Below are positions 60,634 to 64,000 of a stretch of DNA of 64,000 nt, one piece after another. Source of the stretch: Hymenobacter duratus. Its GTDB lineage: Bacteria; Bacteroidota; Bacteroidia; Cytophagales; Hymenobacteraceae. Position numbers and translations under genes: made by a program. Under the pieces are notes generated by a model. The model ran no database searches and was not told where the DNA came from. It saw nothing but the letters and a program-made list of their open reading frames with translations. The DNA is taken from positions 1,756,501 to 1,820,500 of the forward strand of contig NZ_JACWZZ010000001.1 in the NCBI RefSeq assembly GCF_014698995.1, written 5' to 3'. The number at the start of each line of letters is the position of its first letter. The first letter of the stretch is position 1.

Positions 60634-61113
60634 TCAGGGCCGGTAGGGAAGGGGCCGCACCAGGTGGTGCGTGGTGATGCCAAACCCCTGCGCCTGCCAG
60701 AAATGGAGCGCCGCCGGATTTTGCAGGGCTACCTGCAGCTCCAGATGGTCGGCTCCTTCGGCCAGCAGCCACGCTTTGGCGGCCCCAAAGAGCGCCCGGC
60801 CCAGGCCCCGCCGGCGGTAAGGCACTTCCACAAGGGTTTCGGCAATGTAGCCGCGCCGGAAAAAGTGCATGGCGCTGGTACCCACCTGGTAGGTAGCCAG
60901 CAATAGTCCTACCAGGCCATCGGGGCCGGCATCGGCTACAAAAATGCGGGTGTATGGCTCGGTGAGCCGCTCCCGCAGCATGCGCTTCAGCTTAAACTCC
61001 GCCTCGGGATGGTAGCCAAAAACCGGATGGTAGGCCTGATGCTGGTCCATGAGCAGGCACCAGAGGCGGTATACTTCGTTGAGGTCGTGAGGCGTGGCAA
61101 CCCGGATGGTCAT
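60634..61113 (-). CDS. GNAT family N-acetyltransferase
   Basis: The protein has 159 residues. It has the acetyl-CoA motif VEVPYRRRGLGRALFGAAKA (V-x-x-x-x-R-R-x-G-x-G) and the terminal ELQVALQNPAALHFWQAQGF. MTIRVATPHDLNEVYRLW is the conserved start, so the ATG at 61113 was chosen. The acceptor is unknown. Confidence 0.92.
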   Translation of the reverse strand: MTIRVATPHDLNEVYRLWCLLMDQHQAYHPVFGYHPEAEFKLKRMLRERLTEPYTRIFVADAGPDGLVGLLLATYQVGTSAMHFFRRGYIAETLVEVPYRRRGLGRALFGAAKAWLLAEGADHLELQVALQNPAALHFWQAQGFGITTHHLVRPLPYRP

Positions 61114-61280
61114 AGGAGCGGCAGTGGCAAATAGAAACGGGCGAAAGTAGCACGGCCGATGCGGAAGCGCATCCTGTATTCTGCATAGTAGCTGCGCCTT
61201 GCCGGCTTTTTTACTTAACCAGACCACCAGGTCCATGTTCGGTAGGTGCCGGCGCGTGGAGAGAAAACGCCCGTTGGCGG

Positions 61281-61682
61281 TTACGCTTCGCTGGCCTCGT
61301 ACAGCTCCAGCGGCAGCTGGTCGGGGTCGGAGAAGAACGTGAAGCGGCGGCCCGTGAATTCGTCCGTCCGGATGGGCTCATAGGGAATGCCAAGCGCATC
61401 GAAGCGTGCTACGGCAGCAGCCAAATCGGCCACGGCAAAGGCCAGATGGCGCAGGCCGGCGGCCTCGGGACGGCTGCGGCGGGGTGGCGTTTCGGGAAAG
61501 GAAAACAACTCGATGATGTACTGCCCGTTCAGGGCCAGATCGAGCTTGTAGGATTGCCGCTCGGCGCGGTACACCTCGCGTACTATGTGCAGGCCCAGCA
61601 CCTGCGTGTAGAAGTGCTTCGACGCGGCATAGTCGGAGCAGATAATGGCAATGTGGTGGACGTGCAACAGGCCAGGTAGCAT
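61281..61682 (-). CDS. VOC family (glyoxalase/dioxygenase-like) protein
   Basis: The protein has 133 residues. Two beta-alpha-beta-beta-beta units are visible, starting with LHVHHIAIICSDYAASKHFY and LRHLAFAVADLAAAVARFD. Metal ligands are the His in the first strand, Glu in YIIELFSFP, His in LRHLAF and Glu near the end (PLELYEAS). This looks like the YaeR/SMU1112c-type group of lyase-like proteins. Reaction unknown. Confidence 0.92.
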   Translation of the reverse strand: MLPGLLHVHHIAIICSDYAASKHFYTQVLGLHIVREVYRAERQSYKLDLALNGQYIIELFSFPETPPRRSRPEAAGLRHLAFAVADLAAAVARFDALGIPYEPIRTDEFTGRRFTFFSDPDQLPLELYEASEA

Positions 61683-61838
61683 AAGCAGCAGAAGTTGAAG
61701 CCCGAAAAATAGGCATCCGAACAGTGAATTCCGCTTTTTGCGGCTCGGCGACTAGCGGCAACATCCATTGCCCGGATGCTATGCCTTCAGCGTGCGAAGC
61801 ACCCGGCACCGGCATTCCATTCCTGAAAAGCAGGTGTC

Positions 61839-63299
61839 CTAGTTCACCACTATCGTCATGATGGAATGGGGCCGGCTGGTGGCCTGGGCAGCCTGGCCCT
61901 TCATCCAGAGCTGAAACGGCTGCTCTTTTTCGGTGCTGTTCATGACCACCACGGCCACTTTGCCATTGGTATTGAGGAAAGCGGTGGTCTGCAGCACGTC
62001 GCGGCTGGAAGTGGTGGCAATGCGCCGGGCGCCGGGGCGGATGAATTTCGAGAAGTGGCCGATGTAGTAGTAGCTGTTCGTGTAGATAAGCTTGCCGCTT
62101 CTCGTATCACCGATGATGGGTGCGTAGCAGAAGTTGTCGACGTGGTTGGGGCCGCCGGTTTCATCGAGCAGCACGTTCCAGTCGGTCCAGGCCACGGTGC
62201 CCGCGTTGAAGTCGTTGATCATCGAGTGGCCATACCGCTCGCCCAGCCGCCAGTCGGTCACCTGCTCGTAGTTGAAATTCTCAACGCAGCCCTCCGTAAA
62301 CACCAGGTTTTTGTCGGGGTAGGTTTCGTGTACGCGGCGCAGGTTCTCAAACTGCATGGTGCTGCCGGTCCAGGTTTCGTACCAGTGAAAGCCCAGGCCC
62401 CAGTAGTACTTGCTGGCTTCGGGGTCGTCGAAGAGGGTAGCGGCCCGCTGAAAAATCAGGTCCCGGTTATGGTCCCAGCCGATGAGCTTCTTGTCGCTGA
62501 GGCCGTTTTTTTTGAGCGTGGGCCCGAGGTATCCCTTCACAAAGTCGCGCTCCTCTTCTGCCGTAAAAATGCACGACTCCCACTTCTGCTTGGCCATGGG
62601 CTCGTTCTGCACCGTGAGGCCCCAGATGGGAATGCCCTGCTTCTCATACGCCTTGATAAAAGCCACGTAGTAGTCGGCCCAAGTCTGGCGGAATTCCGGT
62701 AAGAGCTTGCCTCCCTGCAGCATGCTTTTGTTGTCCTTCATCCAGGCCGGCGGGCTCCAGGGGCTCACATACATTGTGAGTTTGCCACCCGCTGCCGCCT
62801 GTGCCTGCTTGATAAACGGAATCCGGTACTGCTCATCGTGCTTGAGGCTGAAGGTTTTCAGCGACTTATCGCCGTCCGCTACATAGGTGTAGCTGCCGCT
62901 CGAGAAGTCGGAGCTATGGATGGTAGTTCGGGCCAGCGTGTAGCCAATGCCGCCAGTGGGGCTGTAGTAGGCCTGCAGAAACTCCTGCTGCTGGGGTTTT
63001 GGGAGTTTGGCAAAGGTTTCGGCAGCGGCGTCCGTCATGGCTCCGCCAATGCCAAGCAGCGTCTGGAAGGTGTGCGTTGGGTCTACAAAAACGGTCGGCT
63101 GCGTTTCGAGAGGTTGCGGCTGCGGCTGAAACGTGAGCTTATCCGTGGCGGCCATGCGCAGCTGCGTGTTGGCCGCCGTGGTATATACCTGCACCTGCCG
63201 GCCCGCTGCCGAATAGGATGTAGTGGGAGCTGCTGGCTGAGCCAAGGCGGCCGTACCGATGCAGGACGCCAGCACCAGGGGAATGAGGGAATTTTGCAT
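61839..63299 (-). CDS. Glycoside hydrolase family 30 protein (glucosylceramidase-like), secreted
   Basis: The protein has 486 residues. A signal peptide (NSLIPLVLASCIGTAALAQ) precedes a GH30 catalytic barrel. The acid/base Glu is in LTVQNEPMAKQKW (near 231) and the nucleophile Glu in LVFTEGCVENF (near 335). The region TTIHSSDFSSGSYTYVADGD is also typical. The C-terminal beta sandwich (about 415-486) ends ATSRPHSIMTIVVN. Likely substrates are beta-1,6-glucan, beta-glucosides or glucosylceramide; which one cannot be told. It lies 51 bases downstream of a second GH30-type gene on the same strand. Confidence 0.93.
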   Translation of the reverse strand: MQNSLIPLVLASCIGTAALAQPAAPTTSYSAAGRQVQVYTTAANTQLRMAATDKLTFQPQPQPLETQPTVFVDPTHTFQTLLGIGGAMTDAAAETFAKLPKPQQQEFLQAYYSPTGGIGYTLARTTIHSSDFSSGSYTYVADGDKSLKTFSLKHDEQYRIPFIKQAQAAAGGKLTMYVSPWSPPAWMKDNKSMLQGGKLLPEFRQTWADYYVAFIKAYEKQGIPIWGLTVQNEPMAKQKWESCIFTAEEERDFVKGYLGPTLKKNGLSDKKLIGWDHNRDLIFQRAATLFDDPEASKYYWGLGFHWYETWTGSTMQFENLRRVHETYPDKNLVFTEGCVENFNYEQVTDWRLGERYGHSMINDFNAGTVAWTDWNVLLDETGGPNHVDNFCYAPIIGDTRSGKLIYTNSYYYIGHFSKFIRPGARRIATTSSRDVLQTTAFLNTNGKVAVVVMNSTEKEQPFQLWMKGQAAQATSRPHSIMTIVVN

Positions 63300-63350
63300 G
63301 CGAGAGGAGGAACAGGAAGTGGGAGAGAGGAACCGTTGCAAAGTCGTGCA

Positions 63351-64000
63351 TCACCAGACGTAGGTCCCGACGGACCCGGCCCCGAGCGTGGCGGTAAAAA
63401 CTTGCCCGTGGTAGCGCACGTGAAAGGATTGGGGCGTGCGGGCGTCATTCTGAACTAGCAGTACCTGCTGGCCGGCCGGCGTTTTGAAGGCCACATTGGG
63501 CAGCGTCGGCGCCAGCGTGGATGCTATACGCACGGAGCCGGGCCGCACAAACTTGCTGGCATGCGCCACGATGTAGTAGGCATCTTCGCGGGTTACGGAG
63601 CTGCCCGCAATAGTAAGCGCGCCCCGGCACTCGGTGCAGCCGCCCGGCGTATGCGGATTCTGCTGCGGATCGGCGGCCAGGTTCCACTCCAGCACGGTGC
63701 GGGCCCAGTTTCGCGTCGCCCCAATAAGGAGCGTCCGTACGTGCCAGGGTACATTTTCAGCAAACAGACTCTTCGAGCCAACCCACTGTTCCGTGAAGTA
63801 GATGTGCTTGTCGGGGTGGGCATTGTGCACGGTGCTCAGCGCCTCTATAGGGCCGGCGTAGAGGTGAAACGCCGAGCCGTCGATATACTGGCGTGCCTCC
63901 GGGTCGTTGAGGATGGTCAGCGGGTAGTCGGGCCGGTCGGCGTTGTGGTCGTAGATGATGATTTTCGTATCGAGGCCTGCTGTCCGAAAAGCCGGGCCCA
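63351..64000 (-). CDS. Second GH30-type glycosidase, C-terminal part (cut by window edge)
   Basis: The frame is open from 64000 to the TGA at 63351, giving 215 or more residues. TKIIIYDHNADRPDYPLTIL and SAFHLYAGPIEALSTVHN match the barrel part of GH30 enzymes. HIYFTEQWVGSKSLF holds the nucleophile Glu (FTEQ). The C-terminal beta domain contains VRPGSVRIASTLAPTLPNVA and ends GSVGTYVW. The start and signal peptide lie beyond the window. It is a divergent paralogue of the adjacent GH30 gene. Confidence 0.9.
   Translation of the reverse strand, partial: GPAFRTAGLDTKIIIYDHNADRPDYPLTILNDPEARQYIDGSAFHLYAGPIEALSTVHNAHPDKHIYFTEQWVGSKSLFAENVPWHVRTLLIGATRNWARTVLEWNLAADPQQNPHTPGGCTECRGALTIAGSSVTREDAYYIVAHASKFVRPGSVRIASTLAPTLPNVAFKTPAGQQVLLVQNDARTPQSFHVRYHGQVFTATLGAGSVGTYVW

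Overview
The window is a gene-dense stretch of chromosome from a GC-rich member of the Bacteroidota. It is most likely Hymenobacter or a close relative in the Hymenobacteraceae (inference from gene content; no database search was possible). Supporting signs are a type IX secretion C-terminal sorting domain, TAnnTTTG-type -7 promoter elements in front of several genes, few recognisable Shine-Dalgarno sites, Bacteroidota-typical families (DUF3098, DUF5683, DUF6438, a fused phosphoserine phosphatase/phosphoglycerate dehydrogenase), and the gene orders ftsX-DUF3098-uppP-truB-ribF and parB-DUF5683-dapB-lepB. I see no prophage, plasmid, insertion sequence, CRISPR array or rRNA operon. There is one tRNA (Cys).

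Layout. 1-2.9 kb: a membrane-protein group (SpoIIM-like, a multi-pass protein, divergent RDD protein). 3-7.6 kb: an SDR, a GNAT-nitrilase fusion, a T9SS-secreted protein and an unknown protein. 7.7-9.8 kb: a 3-oxoacid CoA-transferase whose two subunit genes are separated by two small membrane-protein genes. 9.9-18.7 kb: ribF, truB, uppP, DUF3098, ftsX and tamB, all leftward (translation, cofactor and envelope functions). 18.9-22.5 kb: tsaD, smpB, a C40 peptidase, an HNH nuclease and a lipoprotein, all rightward. 22.6-31.5 kb: a hydrolase, lipoproteins, a fatty-acid desaturase, ribosomal protein S1, tRNA-Cys, a PAP2 phosphatase and an EamA protein. 31.8-38.5 kb: cyanophycin synthetase, a coiled-coil membrane protein, two methyltransferases, kdsA and apaG. 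38.6-45.4 kb: ung, lepB, dapB, DUF5683, parB, a small EF-Tu-domain-III-like protein, parA and an MBL-fold hydrolase. 45.5-52.9 kb: a peptide-binding lipoprotein, two secreted/lipoprotein genes, yidC and pyrG. 53-64 kb: a thioredoxin-reductase-like flavoprotein, a Gfo/Idh/MocA oxidoreductase, a PBP4-type peptidase, a broken small membrane gene, serB-serA, DUF421, GNAT and VOC proteins, and two GH30 glycosidases (the second cut by the window edge).

Most of this is core metabolism and envelope or chromosome maintenance. The least ordinary items are: (i) the parA-[EF-Tu-III-like]-parB arrangement with split parS-like half-sites in front of parB; (ii) the two membrane genes inside the CoA-transferase operon; (iii) a family of palindromic intergenic elements, most beginning with GTCATnCTGAGC-like ends, including composite copies; (iv) a small membrane-protein gene broken by one in-frame TAG; and (v) a palindrome overlapping the promoter of the CPYC flavoprotein gene.
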